DNA of 64,000 nucleotides from Streptomyces noursei (GCF_001646665.1 NZ_LWBU01000090.1:148448-212447); one strand, 5' to 3'; numbered from the stretch's first letter, positions 1-8,945 are shown. A program made the numbers and translations. The notes: generated by a model not told the origin, from the sequence alone.

Positions 1-350
1 TTGCCGTTCTCGAACGTGAAGGTCACGCCCAGCTTCTTGCCGAGCGCCTCACCGATCTCCGGGTCGATGCCGACGATCTTGTTGCCCTCCATGGACTCCA
101 TGGGGGCGTAAGCGGCATCCGTGCCGACCTTGATGACGCCGGACTTCTTGTACTTCTCGGGCAGCTTCGCGAAGAGCGGGGCCGAGCTGCCCTGGGAGAC
201 GGCGCCCGAGTCCTTCGCCTTGCCGGCCTCGGTCTGGTCACCGCAGGCGGTCATCAGCATGGAGCCGGCGACCGCGATCGCGGCGACCGCGGCTATCCGG
301 GACGTCCGGGGCTTCGCGGCGGTCGTACAGCGGGTGGTGCTTGCGGTCAT
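1..350 (-). CDS. Amino-acid ABC transporter substrate-binding lipoprotein (N-terminal part)
   Basis: Only the first ~116 codons are present; the 3' end lies beyond the left edge. The product starts with a basic n-region, a hydrophobic stretch and a lipobox ending MTAC-G, so it should be a lipid-anchored secreted protein. After a Ser/Gly/Ala linker comes the start of a family 3 solute-binding fold (VIKVGTDAAYAPMES, then IDPEIGEALGKKLGV), typical of polar amino-acid binding proteins. The start is the ATG at 350, preceded by GGAGG at a good distance. Permease and ATPase genes would be expected beyond the edge. Ligand not determinable from this fragment. Confidence 0.85.
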   Translation of the reverse strand, partial: MTASTTRCTTAAKPRTSRIAAVAAIAVAGSMLMTACGDQTEAGKAKDSGAVSQGSSAPLFAKLPEKYKKSGVIKVGTDAAYAPMESMEGNKIVGIDPEIGEALGKKLGVTFTFENG

Positions 351-911
351 GGTCGGGTTCCTCCGGCGGGTGAGGGAGTTGCCAAAGCGGTCGCGCACGC
401 ACCATCGGGTGCTTCGACCGCGTGTGATTACGGCATCTTGCCATTCGGACTAGCCCAAACAGGGGGCCACGCATGTCAAAATCGGATAACGGGACACCCC
501 CGAACCCCAACAGGCCGGTACATCAAGGCCGGACCTCTTACGGGGTTGCCTTCTTCCGGCCGGAAAATCTCCGGTTGATCTCGTCATACGGACGCGATAG
601 CGGCCGCAAACCAGGCTGCGTACGGACTTGTCCAGAAATCCGGCTATGAGTCATGTCACCGGATTCGGGCTGTGGCCGCGGTCGAGGCTCATATGAGATA
701 CCGACTCGTCGACAGAGCGGTCCGTCCGGTAAGAAGGATCCTTACACCCCTCATCCGGGGCTCAGGGCGCGTGTGCGGCGCGCCCGACGCGTGCGTACCT
801 CCCCTGCCCGGGCGGGCCAACCACCTGGCGCAGGCACGGACGCGGTGCCCGCCCACCCCTCCTCAACCAGGAGTGGCCACCCTCGAACGAAATGACTTAA
901 GGGGTCAACAA
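351..911. other. Long divergent intergenic region upstream of malic enzyme
   Basis: About 560 bases separate the divergent starts of the binding-protein and malic enzyme genes. I see no convincing gene here. A possible plus-strand promoter is TTGATC at 575-580, a 17-base spacer and TAGCGG at 598-603, which would give malic enzyme a leader of about 300 nt. Small inverted repeats occur in that leader (AAGGATCCTT at 734-743; CTCCT/AGGAG near 870-885). No known riboswitch was recognised. Confidence 0.4.
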
Positions 912-2129
<1,218 letters not shown>

Positions 2130-2150
2130 CACCCGGCCCGGCGCCCGGCA

Positions 2151-2197
2151 CGAAGGGCCCCGTCCCGCCCCCTCGGGGAGCGGGACGGGGCCCTTCG
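2151..2197 (+). terminator. Strong hairpin after malic enzyme
   Basis: Perfect 18-bp inverted repeat, arms 2151-2168 and 2180-2197, 11-nt loop, starting 21 nt after the malic enzyme stop. There is no T-run, which is common for terminators in this genus. Confidence 0.8.
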
Positions 2198-2308
2198 CAC
2201 GTCCGGCAGGCACGGCAGCCACGCCCCGGCACGGCAGGCATACCCGGAAGGCCCGGCACACCCGGCGCCTTGGACTTTCGGCAGGGGTCCTTGGACCGCC
2301 CGCCCCCC

Positions 2309-2341
2309 GTTCGCCCGCGCTCTTCCGGAGGTTCACCCACG
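2309..2341 (+). promoter_or_regulatory. PHO box (PhoP direct-repeat units) upstream of the phoD operon
   Basis: GTTCGCCCGCG at 2309-2319 matches the 11-nt Streptomyces PhoP repeat unit G(G/T)TCAYYYR(G/C)G at 10 of 11 positions. GTTCACCCACG at 2331-2341 matches at all 11. They are separated by exactly one degenerate 11-nt unit (2320-2330), giving the expected head-to-tail periodicity. The box lies 59-91 bases before the GTG of the first gene. Phosphate-starvation control is inferred from this motif plus the phosphatase downstream. Confidence 0.7.
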
Positions 2342-2399
2342 GCTGCTGTGATGCGCGCGCCCCCACCACGGGGGCGACACCAGCAGTCAGGAGGCGCGT

Positions 2400-2981
2400 G
2401 TGAACCTGGTCGTCAACGGAGACGCCGAGAGCGGTCCCGGAGGTACCGCCGAACCCGTCGCCACGGTCACCGGCTGGCGGGTCGTCGAGGGCGCGCCCGC
2501 CCTCGTCGCGTACACCCTGGGCGGCGGTTACCCGACCGCCGGCGACCCGGGCCCCGCCCGGCGCGGGAGCCGGTTCTTCTCCGGCGGCACCTCGCCCCGC
2601 ACCGCGCTGCTCCAGGACGTCGCCCTGCCCGCCACCGGGACCACCGGCCACGACGCGATCGACGCCGGCCGGGTCCGCTGCACGGTGGGCGCCTGGCTCG
2701 GCGGCTACGCCTCCCAGGAGGACGGCGCCCGGCTGTCGGTGGAGTTCCGCGACGGCCGGGGCACGCCGGTCGCGCTCAGCGTCCTGGGGCCGGTCACGGC
2801 CGCCGAGCGCAAGGGCCGCACCGGGCTGCTGGAGCGCACCGCCGGGCTGCTCGTGCCGCCCGGCGCCCGCACCGCGCGGGTCCTCCTCGTCCTGACCCGG
2901 ACGGGCGGCGGCACGTCGAACGACGGCTACGCCGACGGCATCACGCTCACGCTCACCGGGACCACGGGGGTACGGACATGA
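2400..2981 (+). CDS. Small beta-sandwich (carbohydrate-binding-module-like) protein, first gene of phoD operon
   Basis: A 193-residue protein that begins LVVNGDAESG, a start typical of galactose-binding-like or CBM-type jelly-roll domains, and continues as one beta-rich domain (LSVEFRDGRG, ARTARVLLVLTR, YADGITLTLTG). No signal peptide is visible, so its location is unclear unless it travels with the Tat substrate encoded next. GTG start with GGAGG 5 nt upstream. It overlaps the phosphatase gene by 4 nt (ATGA at 2978-2981), so the two should be translationally coupled. I infer a binding partner or accessory for PhoD; no function is established. Confidence 0.75.
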   Translation: MNLVVNGDAESGPGGTAEPVATVTGWRVVEGAPALVAYTLGGGYPTAGDPGPARRGSRFFSGGTSPRTALLQDVALPATGTTGHDAIDAGRVRCTVGAWLGGYASQEDGARLSVEFRDGRGTPVALSVLGPVTAAERKGRTGLLERTAGLLVPPGARTARVLLVLTRTGGGTSNDGYADGITLTLTGTTGVRT

Positions 2982-4537
2982 CGACGCTCGACCGACGCAA
3001 CCTGCTCAAGGCCGCCGGCGCGGCCGGCGCGCTGAACCTCGTGTGGCCGCTCAGCGCCGGCCTCTCGCCCGCCCGCGCGCGTGAGGCCGCCGAGGCGCTC
3101 GGCGCGGAGTACGACCCGGCGCCCTTCACCCTCGGGGTCGCCTCCGGGGACCCGCAGCCGTCGAGCGTCGTGCTGTGGACGCGCCTCGCGCCCGAGCCGC
3201 TCGCCGCCGAGCAGCAGCTGCCCGAGGTCGTCGAGGTCGGGTGGGTGGTGGCCGAGGACCCGGCGCTGAGCCGGGTCGTGGCCCGGGGCACCGCGCCCGC
3301 CTCCGCGACGCTCGGCCACAGCGTCCACGTACCCGTGCACGGGCTGGGCGCGGGCCGGCACTACTGGTACGCCTTCACCGCGCTGGGGAGGACCAGCCGG
3401 ACCGGCCGCACGAGGACCGCGCCGGTCGGCGGCGTCCCCCGGGTGCGCTTCGCCGCCGCGAACTGCCAGGCCTTCCACGACGGCTACTACGCCGCCCACC
3501 GGGGCATCGCCCGCGAGGACGTCGACTTCGTCGTGCACCTGGGCGACTACATCTACGAGCACGGCCCCGTCGGCGGCGACCACGTGCGCGACCACGAGGG
3601 CCCCGCCGTCCTCACCCTCGCCGACTACCGCCGCCGCCACGCCCTCTACAAGGGCGACGCCTCCCTGCGCGAGGCGCACGCCGCGCACCCCTGGTTCCTC
3701 ACCTGGGACGACCACGAGGTCGCCAACGACTACAGCGGTACGGGCGGCGGGGCACCGTTCCTCCAGCGGCGCGCGGCGGCGTACCAGGCCTGGTACGAGA
3801 ACATGCCGCACCGGGACGCCTCCGCCACCTCCGCGCTGCCCGACCCGGAGATCCACCGCGTCCGCCGCTGGGGCGACCTGCTGGAGCTGACCGTCCTCGA
3901 CCTGCGCTCGTACCGCTCCGCGCAGAACCTGCCGAACGGCACCATCCTGGGCGCCGGCCAGAAGTCCTGGCTCAAGACCACCATCGACCGGGCGCCCGAC
4001 TCCTGGCACGTGTGGGCCAACTCGATCATGCTCAGCCAGCTGCGCGGCCGGCCTGGCGGGTCGTACATGTTCACCGACCAGTGGGACGGCTTCCTCGCCG
4101 AGCGCAAGGAGGTCCTGAACCACGTGCACACCAGCGGCCTGGAGGACCTGGTCGTCATCACCGGCGACTGGCACTCCGCCTTCGTCGACGACATCCGCAC
4201 CGACTTCGACGACCCCTCCTCGCCGCTCGTCGGTACGGAGTTCACCGCCCACTCGATCACCTCGGGCGCGTACTCCGCCGACTGGAACGCCACCAACGGC
4301 CCCCTCATGGGCAGGGCCAACCCGCACCTGAAGTACTTCGAGGGCAACCGGTACGGCTACGACGTGTACGAGGTCACGCCGGAGCGGTTCAGCACCCACA
4401 TGCGGGTGATCGCCGACCGCCGCGACCCCGCCTCGCCGGTCACCACGCTCACCACCTTCCACGTGGACCGGGGCAGGGCCGGCTCGTACGAGGACCCGGC
4501 GACGAGGAGCAGCCCCGCGCAGTGGCGCCGGGACTGA
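2978..4537 (+). CDS. phoD: PhoD-type alkaline phosphatase/phosphodiesterase, Tat-exported
   Basis: A 519-residue secreted enzyme that releases phosphate from organic phosphate esters or diesters outside the cell. The N-terminus is a Tat signal (DRRNLLKAAGAAG at 5-17, then a hydrophobic run and an A-x-A-like site near 33-35). The PhoD N-terminal beta domain (about 46-150) precedes the metallophosphoesterase domain. That domain carries the expected metal ligands: NC at 162-163, HLGDYIYEHG at 187-196, WDDHEVAND at 243-251 and TGDWHSAF late in the protein. Export needs folded, Ca/Fe-loaded enzyme in characterised PhoDs. The PHO box upstream predicts induction by phosphate starvation. Confidence 0.9.
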   Translation: MTTLDRRNLLKAAGAAGALNLVWPLSAGLSPARAREAAEALGAEYDPAPFTLGVASGDPQPSSVVLWTRLAPEPLAAEQQLPEVVEVGWVVAEDPALSRVVARGTAPASATLGHSVHVPVHGLGAGRHYWYAFTALGRTSRTGRTRTAPVGGVPRVRFAAANCQAFHDGYYAAHRGIAREDVDFVVHLGDYIYEHGPVGGDHVRDHEGPAVLTLADYRRRHALYKGDASLREAHAAHPWFLTWDDHEVANDYSGTGGGAPFLQRRAAAYQAWYENMPHRDASATSALPDPEIHRVRRWGDLLELTVLDLRSYRSAQNLPNGTILGAGQKSWLKTTIDRAPDSWHVWANSIMLSQLRGRPGGSYMFTDQWDGFLAERKEVLNHVHTSGLEDLVVITGDWHSAFVDDIRTDFDDPSSPLVGTEFTAHSITSGAYSADWNATNGPLMGRANPHLKYFEGNRYGYDVYEVTPERFSTHMRVIADRRDPASPVTTLTTFHVDRGRAGSYEDPATRSSPAQWRRD

Positions 4538-4570
4538 CCCCCGGCCGGCCCGGGTCTGACGTACGTCACA

Positions 4571-4597
4571 CCGGTGCGCGGTACCGCCGCGCACCGG
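4571..4597 (+). terminator. Hairpin between phoD and the MDR oxidoreductase
   Basis: Perfect 11-bp arms (4571-4581, 4587-4597) around a 5-nt loop, just after the phoD stop. It is directly preceded by the 12-bp palindrome TGACGTACGTCA at 4557-4568. It could be a terminator or part of a control region, because it ends 8 bases before the predicted -10 box of the next gene. Confidence 0.55.
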
Positions 4598-4604
4598 TCC
4601 GTCC

Positions 4605-4610
4605 TATGGT
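4605..4610 (+). promoter_or_regulatory. -10 box of a leaderless promoter (TATGGT)
   Basis: TATGGT is followed by 7 nt and then the ATG at 4618. No Shine-Dalgarno sits in front of that ATG, so transcription probably starts at or next to the start codon. Confidence 0.5.
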
Positions 4611-4617
4611 CAAGGTC

Positions 4618-5583
4618 ATGTTCGCTGCCTACGCCGCCCGAATCGACCGCGACCAGCCCCTGAACGGCCTGGAGCTGGGCGAACGCCCCGCTCCCGAGGT
4701 GCGCCCCGGCTGGACCACCGTCACCGTCAAGGCCGCCTCCCTCAACCACCACGACCTGTGGTCGCTGCGGGGCGTCGGGCTGGGCGAGGACAAGCTGCCG
4801 ATGATCCTCGGCTGTGACGCCGCCGGCCTCGACGAGGACGGCAACGAGGTCGTCGTCCATTCCGTCATCGGGCAGAGCGGCCACGGCGTCGGGCCGAAGG
4901 AGCCGCGCTCCATCCTGACCGAGCGCTACCAGGGCACGTTCGCCGAGAAGGTCGCCGTGCCCGCCTGGAACGTGCTGCCCAAGCCGAAGGAGCTGTCGTT
5001 CGAGGAGGCCGCGTGCCTGCCGACCGCGTGGCTCACCGCGTACCGCATGCTCTTCACCAACGCGGGCGTGCGCCCCGGCGACTCGGTCCTGGTGCAGGGC
5101 GCGGGCGGCGGTGTCGCCACGGCCGCGATCGTCCTCGGCAAGGCGGCCGGGCTGCGGGTCTTCGCCACCAGCCGCGACGAGGCCAAGCGCAAGCGGGCGA
5201 TCGAGCTGGGGGCGCTGGAGGCGTACGAGCCGGGCGCCCGGCTGCCGCAGCGCGTGGACGCGGTGATCGAGACCGTCGGCGCGGCCACCTGGTCGCACTC
5301 GGTCAAGTCGCTCCGCCCGGGCGGCACACTGGTGATCTCCGGCGCGACGAGCGGCGACCGGCCCTCGCACGCCGAGCTGACCCGCATCTTCTTCCTGGAG
5401 CTCAAGGTCGTCGGCTCGACGATGGGCTCGAAGGACGAGCTGGAGGACCTGCTCGCGTTCTGCGCGACGACGGGCGTGCGGCCGGTCATCGACGAGGTGC
5501 TGCCGCTGGACCGGGCCCGGGAGGGGTTCGAAAAGATGGCGTCCGGCGACCTCTTCGGCAAGATTGTCCTCAACCCCTCTTGA
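4618..5583 (+). CDS. Zinc-binding-family (MDR) oxidoreductase, quinone reductase-like
   Basis: A 321-residue medium-chain dehydrogenase/reductase. The N-terminal GroES-like domain includes SLNHHDLWSLRGVG and an LGCDAAG segment; the C-terminal Rossmann domain has VLVQGAGGGVATAAIVLGKAAG near 160. The structural-zinc cysteine cluster is absent, so it is more like NADPH:quinone reductases than zinc alcohol dehydrogenases. An in-frame ATG at 4606 exists, but ATG 4618 fits a leaderless start after TATGGT. Substrate unknown. It looks like an independent unit between phoD and the GH5 gene. Confidence 0.85.
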   Translation: MFAAYAARIDRDQPLNGLELGERPAPEVRPGWTTVTVKAASLNHHDLWSLRGVGLGEDKLPMILGCDAAGLDEDGNEVVVHSVIGQSGHGVGPKEPRSILTERYQGTFAEKVAVPAWNVLPKPKELSFEEAACLPTAWLTAYRMLFTNAGVRPGDSVLVQGAGGGVATAAIVLGKAAGLRVFATSRDEAKRKRAIELGALEAYEPGARLPQRVDAVIETVGAATWSHSVKSLRPGGTLVISGATSGDRPSHAELTRIFFLELKVVGSTMGSKDELEDLLAFCATTGVRPVIDEVLPLDRAREGFEKMASGDLFGKIVLNPS

Positions 5584-5609
5584 TGGACCGTCAGTTCCGC
5601 TGATGGGAT

Positions 5610-5635
5610 CTCCGGCACCGTCGACCGTGCCGGAG
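5610..5635 (+). promoter_or_regulatory. Hairpin overlapping the Shine-Dalgarno of the GH5 gene
   Basis: CTCCGGCAC (5610-5618) can pair with GTGCCGGAG (5627-5635) across an 8-nt loop. The right arm contains most of the GGAGG ribosome-binding site (5632-5636) of the gene starting at 5644. It may terminate the upstream transcript or limit translation of the secreted enzyme. Confidence 0.45.
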
Positions 5636-5643
5636 GTCCCGTC

Positions 5644-7071
5644 ATGCGCACCCTCGCACTCGTCCTCTCCGCCGCCCTACTGGCCCTCGCTCCGCCCGCC
5701 TCGCCCGCCCCACCCCCCGCCCCGGCGGCGGCGGCCGCCGCCGTCGAAGCCGAACCCGGCATCCCCCGCCTGACCGACGACCGGGGCCGCGTCCTGACGC
5801 TGCGCGGGTGGAACGTCGAGGACAAGGTCCACCGCGGTGAGGCGGCCCTCTCCGCCATCACCGAGAAGCACTTCCGCGACATGCGGGCCCGCGGCTTCAA
5901 CTTCGCCCGGCTGCTGGTCTTCTGGGACGACCTGGAGCCCGAGCGCGGCCGGTACAGCGAGGCGTACCTCCGTAAGGTCGAGCGCGTCCTGGACTGGGCC
6001 GAACGGCACGGCGTCCACGTCCTGATCGACGCCCACCAGGACGTCTTCGGTCCCGCCTTCGGTCACCGCGGCATCCCGGAGTGGGCCACCCGCACCGACG
6101 GCCTGCCGTTCACCCCGCACCCGGACGACTGGTTCGCCGAGTACTTCGAACCGGCCGTGCAGCGGGCCTTCACGCATCTGTACGAGGACGCGGACCTGGC
6201 GGCCGCACAGGCCCGGATGTGGCGGGTCCTCGCCGACCGGTTCGCGCACCACCCGGCGGTGCTCGGCTACGACCTGATCAACGAACCGATGGGCGAGCTG
6301 CGCGAGGGCGAGGACCTGCCGGCCGCCGCCCGCCGGATCGAGCGCGACCACCTCACACCGCTGTACAACCGCCTCGCGGACGCGATCCGCACGGTCGACG
6401 ACGACAACTGGATCTTCGTCGAACCGACCCCGATCGTCGGGGAGGGCGTCCCCACGGGCCTGGGCCGGATCGACGACCCGAAGGTGGTCTATGCCCCGCA
6501 CTTCTACAACACCGCGATGGAGGCGGGCGCCGACTACGACCCGTCGGCGGGCTGGATCGAGGCGTACGAGGCGGCCGTGACGGCCTATCCCGAGGAGTAC
6601 GGCGTACCGGTCGTGGTGGGGGAGTGGGGCCCGCTGAACAACGCCCTGCCGAACATGGGCCGTTTCTACCGCGAGGCACTGGTCTCCCTGAACCGCTACA
6701 GCTCCGGCTGGGCGGGCTATGTGTGGTGTTACGGCGGCGGCTACTGCGCGGTGGACGGCTCGGGCGCCTGGCGCGCCAACAAGGAGCAGACGGCCGCGCC
6801 CTACGCGGAGGCGGTCGCGGGCCGGGTGATCGCGCAGGACCCGGCGCGGCTCTCCTACGTCGCCGGGCGCGGTGGCGCCACGGTGCTGTCCCTGCCGCCG
6901 GCCGCCACCGGCTGGCGCGTCACGGTCGACGGGCGGGCCAGGCCCCGGACGGCGGCGGTGCCCCCGGGCCGGGTGGGCCGCGTGGAGGTCCGGGCGGTGC
7001 CGGGCGCGACGGTCACGGTGTCGGTGTCGCCGGGGGCGGCCGAGGGCCGGAAGGGTGTCAATCAGGGTTGA
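5644..7071 (+). CDS. Secreted GH5 glycoside hydrolase, endoglycoceramidase-like
   Basis: A 475-residue exported hydrolase with a Sec signal peptide (TLALVLSAALLALAPPASPA) and a GH5 TIM barrel. The order RGWNVEDK, FNFARLLVFWDDLEP, VLIDAHQDVFG, LINEP (acid/base Glu214) and VVVGEWGP (nucleophile Glu327) resembles actinobacterial endoglycoceramidases, which split glycan from ceramide in glycosphingolipids. A small beta domain follows from about residue 400. The natural substrate here is unproven; a steryl or other glycolipid glucosidase is also possible. Its stop codon lies inside the -35 box of the next gene's promoter, so the terminal codons double as regulatory DNA. Confidence 0.85.
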   Translation: MRTLALVLSAALLALAPPASPAPPPAPAAAAAAVEAEPGIPRLTDDRGRVLTLRGWNVEDKVHRGEAALSAITEKHFRDMRARGFNFARLLVFWDDLEPERGRYSEAYLRKVERVLDWAERHGVHVLIDAHQDVFGPAFGHRGIPEWATRTDGLPFTPHPDDWFAEYFEPAVQRAFTHLYEDADLAAAQARMWRVLADRFAHHPAVLGYDLINEPMGELREGEDLPAAARRIERDHLTPLYNRLADAIRTVDDDNWIFVEPTPIVGEGVPTGLGRIDDPKVVYAPHFYNTAMEAGADYDPSAGWIEAYEAAVTAYPEEYGVPVVVGEWGPLNNALPNMGRFYREALVSLNRYSSGWAGYVWCYGGGYCAVDGSGAWRANKEQTAAPYAEAVAGRVIAQDPARLSYVAGRGGATVLSLPPAATGWRVTVDGRARPRTAAVPPGRVGRVEVRAVPGATVTVSVSPGAAEGRKGVNQG

Positions 7072-7102
7072 CGCCAAGGGGGTGTCAACGTAAGTTGACA
7101 CC
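7054..7102 (+). promoter_or_regulatory. Two tandem palindromic operators covering a leaderless promoter
   Basis: Two 22-bp palindromes of form GGTGTCAA-N6-TTGACRCC lie at 7054-7075 and 7081-7102, 27 bases centre to centre. The second is perfect with 9-bp arms. Together they cover -35 TTGACG (7068-7073), a 17-nt spacer and -10 TAAGTT (7091-7096), 6 nt before the ATG at 7103. A dimeric regulator bound here would occlude both promoter elements. The adjacent HTH protein is the obvious candidate. Confidence 0.75.
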
Positions 7103-7312
7103 ATGACCGAAGCGACCGATCTGGCCGCACGTGCGGGCGACCGCGACCCCCGGGTGGGGCTGCGGGCCGTCGCCGCGCTGCGGCGGCTGCTGGAGCAGCT
7201 GGAAGCCGTACAAGTCCGCAGTGCCAGGGCGCAGGGCTGGTCCTGGCAGGAGATCGCCGCCGAGCTGGGCGTCAGCCGGCAGGCCGTGCACAAGAAGTAC
7301 GGGAGGCGTTGA
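7103..7312 (+). CDS. Small HTH DNA-binding protein
   Basis: A 69-residue protein: a helical N-terminal half (VGLRAVAALRRLLEQLEAVQVRSARAQG) followed by a compact helix-turn-helix (WSWQEIAAELGVSRQAVHKKYG, about 45-67) at the very C-terminus. The translation start sits directly against the palindrome ending at 7102, so the mRNA is probably leaderless. The stop overlaps the ATG of the Clp-N gene (TGATG). I infer an autoregulator of this two-gene unit; its inducing signal is not visible. Confidence 0.8.
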   Translation: MTEATDLAARAGDRDPRVGLRAVAALRRLLEQLEAVQVRSARAQGWSWQEIAAELGVSRQAVHKKYGRR

Positions 7313-7881
7313 TGTTCGAGCGATTCACCGAGGCGGCCCGGAGCGTCGTCAAGGGGGCCGTCACCCACGCGGAACGGACCGACGCCGACTCCGTCACCGA
7401 GGAACACCTGCTGCTGGCCCTGCTGGACCTCCGGGGCACCCGGTCGGCGGCCGCCTTCGACGCCCTCGGAGTCTCCGCCCGGCGCACCTCCGTGGAGTCC
7501 GCCCTCGCGGACGCCCGGCGGCGCGGCGGCCTGACCCGGGCGGACACGGAGGCGCTGGCCGGCCTCGGCATCGACGTGACGGAGATCGTCTCCCGGGTCG
7601 CGGCGGCCCACGGCGCGGGCGCGCTGTCCGGCGGCCGGAAACCGAAACGCCGCTGGTCCAGCCACCGCCCCTTCACCCGCCCGGCGAAGGACACGCTGGA
7701 ACAGTCCCTCCGGGTCGCCCTGGGCCGGGGAGACCGTCACATCAGCGACGAGCATCTGCTCCTGGCCCTCGCGGCCCGCCCGGGCGTCGTCGCGGACGTG
7801 CTCGCCGACCACGGGGCGACGTACACGGCACTGGAGCGAGCCGTCGCCGGCGGCCCCTCCGGCGACGCCAAGGCGAGCTGA
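7312..7881 (+). CDS. Clp N-terminal domain protein without AAA+ module
   Basis: A 189-residue protein made of two Clp-N repeats (FERFTEAARSVVKGAVTHAERTDADSV..EEHLLLALL at about 1-75; FTRPAKDTLEQSLRVALGRGDRHISDEHLLLALAA at about 120-180). These are the substrate-binding repeats of ClpA/ClpC-type unfoldases. No Walker motif or ClpP-docking loop follows, so it cannot unfold protein alone; it may act as an adaptor or decoy. ATG 7312 overlaps the upstream stop and GGGAGG sits 6 nt before it. Operon with the small HTH gene. Confidence 0.85.
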   Translation: MFERFTEAARSVVKGAVTHAERTDADSVTEEHLLLALLDLRGTRSAAAFDALGVSARRTSVESALADARRRGGLTRADTEALAGLGIDVTEIVSRVAAAHGAGALSGGRKPKRRWSSHRPFTRPAKDTLEQSLRVALGRGDRHISDEHLLLALAARPGVVADVLADHGATYTALERAVAGGPSGDAKAS

Positions 7882-7909
7882 CCGGCGGTTCCCGGCCCGG
7901 CGGGCGGCC

Positions 7910-7981
7910 GCGCGCCGGAGGGCGCCGCCCCCGGCGGGCGGACCGTCCGCCGCGTACGCCGCGCGCCGGAGGGCGCCGCCC
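7910..7981. repeat. 21-bp perfect direct repeat in a convergent gap
   Basis: Copies at 7910-7930 and 7961-7981, 51 bases apart, in the 170-base gap between the convergent Clp-N and padR genes. Each copy contains GCGCC-GGAG-GGCGC, a small hairpin, so this may be a duplicated terminator element. Confidence 0.65.
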
Positions 7982-8050
7982 GTCTCCGAAGGACTGGCGG
8001 CGTCCCCGTCGTCGGGCGGTGCCGTGCCGCCGCCCCCGCCGGCGGGTCGG

Positions 8051-8944
8051 TCAGTCGCGCGGGCCCTTCAGCAGTGCGGTGATGTGGGCCGCCGCCGTGG
8101 ACAGGTGGCGGCGGGCCTCGGCGAGCTGGGGGGCCGTCACGCCGTGGTCCCGGGCGGCGTCGCGGACGTCGTCCCGGAAGCGGTCCAGCAGGCGCTCCAG
8201 GTCCCGGGCCGGATCGGCGGACGCGGTGTCGTCCGCGGCCCACTCCGGGGTGTCGGCCGGGCCGGGCTTCGCGTACGGCGGCCAGGGCGAGGTCCCGGCC
8301 GTGCCGCCCAGCAGTCCGCCGAGCCGGCCGGCCAGGTCGGCCAGGCCGTCGCCCCGCAGCACGTGGTCCTGGACCTGCTGGGCGATGCGGAGCACCTCCT
8401 GACGGGCCTTGTCCTGGGCCTCCTTGGCCTGGCGCCGGGCCGACTGCGCGTCCTCCCGGGCGCGCCGCGACTCGTCCCTGGCCCGCCGCGCCTGGTCCTT
8501 CCACTCCTGCTTGGCCCGGCGCCACGCCGCCCACTCGTCGCCCTCGGGCGGCGGCGTACGGGACTCGCCCGCCGCGGCCCGCATCTCGCGGCGCAGGGTG
8601 CCGGCGGCGCCGCGCACGTCGTCGCGGATCTCGGCGGCGAGTTCGGAGACCGAGTCGCGGATCTCCAGCTCCAGGTCGGCCAGTTCGCCGCTGCGGTCGG
8701 CCAGCTCCGCGCGGCCGGCGTCGGTGATCGAGTACACCTTGCGCCCGCCCTCCGTGGCGTGCGTGACCAAGCCCTCGGCCTCCAGCTTGGCCAGGCGCGG
8801 GTAGACGGTGCCGGCGGAGGGGGCGTACAGGCCGTGGAAGCGCTCCTCCAGCAGCCGGATCACCTCGTAGCCGTGGCGGGGCGCCTCGTCGAGGAGCTTG
8901 AGGAGGTACAGGCGCAGGCGGCCGTGGGCGAAGACGGGGGACAT
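8051..8944 (-). CDS. PadR-family regulator with long coiled-coil C-terminus
   Basis: A 297-residue regulator. The N-terminal PadR winged helix is clear (FAHGRLRLYLLKLLDEAPRHGYEVIRLLEERF, TVYPRLAKLEAEGLV, GRKVYSITDAGR; about 5-75). A long Arg/Ala/Glu-rich segment (about 85-185) is predicted coiled coil, unusually long for PadR proteins, and then an acidic helical tail. Start ATG 8944 has GAAAGG upstream and lies 1 nt after the stop of the DUF4097 gene, so it is the second gene of that operon. Palindromes at the operon promoter suggest self-repression. Confidence 0.88.
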   Translation of the reverse strand: MSPVFAHGRLRLYLLKLLDEAPRHGYEVIRLLEERFHGLYAPSAGTVYPRLAKLEAEGLVTHATEGGRKVYSITDAGRAELADRSGELADLELEIRDSVSELAAEIRDDVRGAAGTLRREMRAAAGESRTPPPEGDEWAAWRRAKQEWKDQARRARDESRRAREDAQSARRQAKEAQDKARQEVLRIAQQVQDHVLRGDGLADLAGRLGGLLGGTAGTSPWPPYAKPGPADTPEWAADDTASADPARDLERLLDRFRDDVRDAARDHGVTAPQLAEARRHLSTAAAHITALLKGPRD

Positions 8945-8945
8945 G

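Noticed and set aside
653..895. 80-residue open frame before malic enzyme
   Set aside because: Arg/Pro-rich, no Shine-Dalgarno, no recognisable domain; third-position GC pattern not coding-like.
660..911. Riboswitch in the malic enzyme leader
   Set aside because: Only short scattered inverted repeats; no conserved core of a known class could be recognised.
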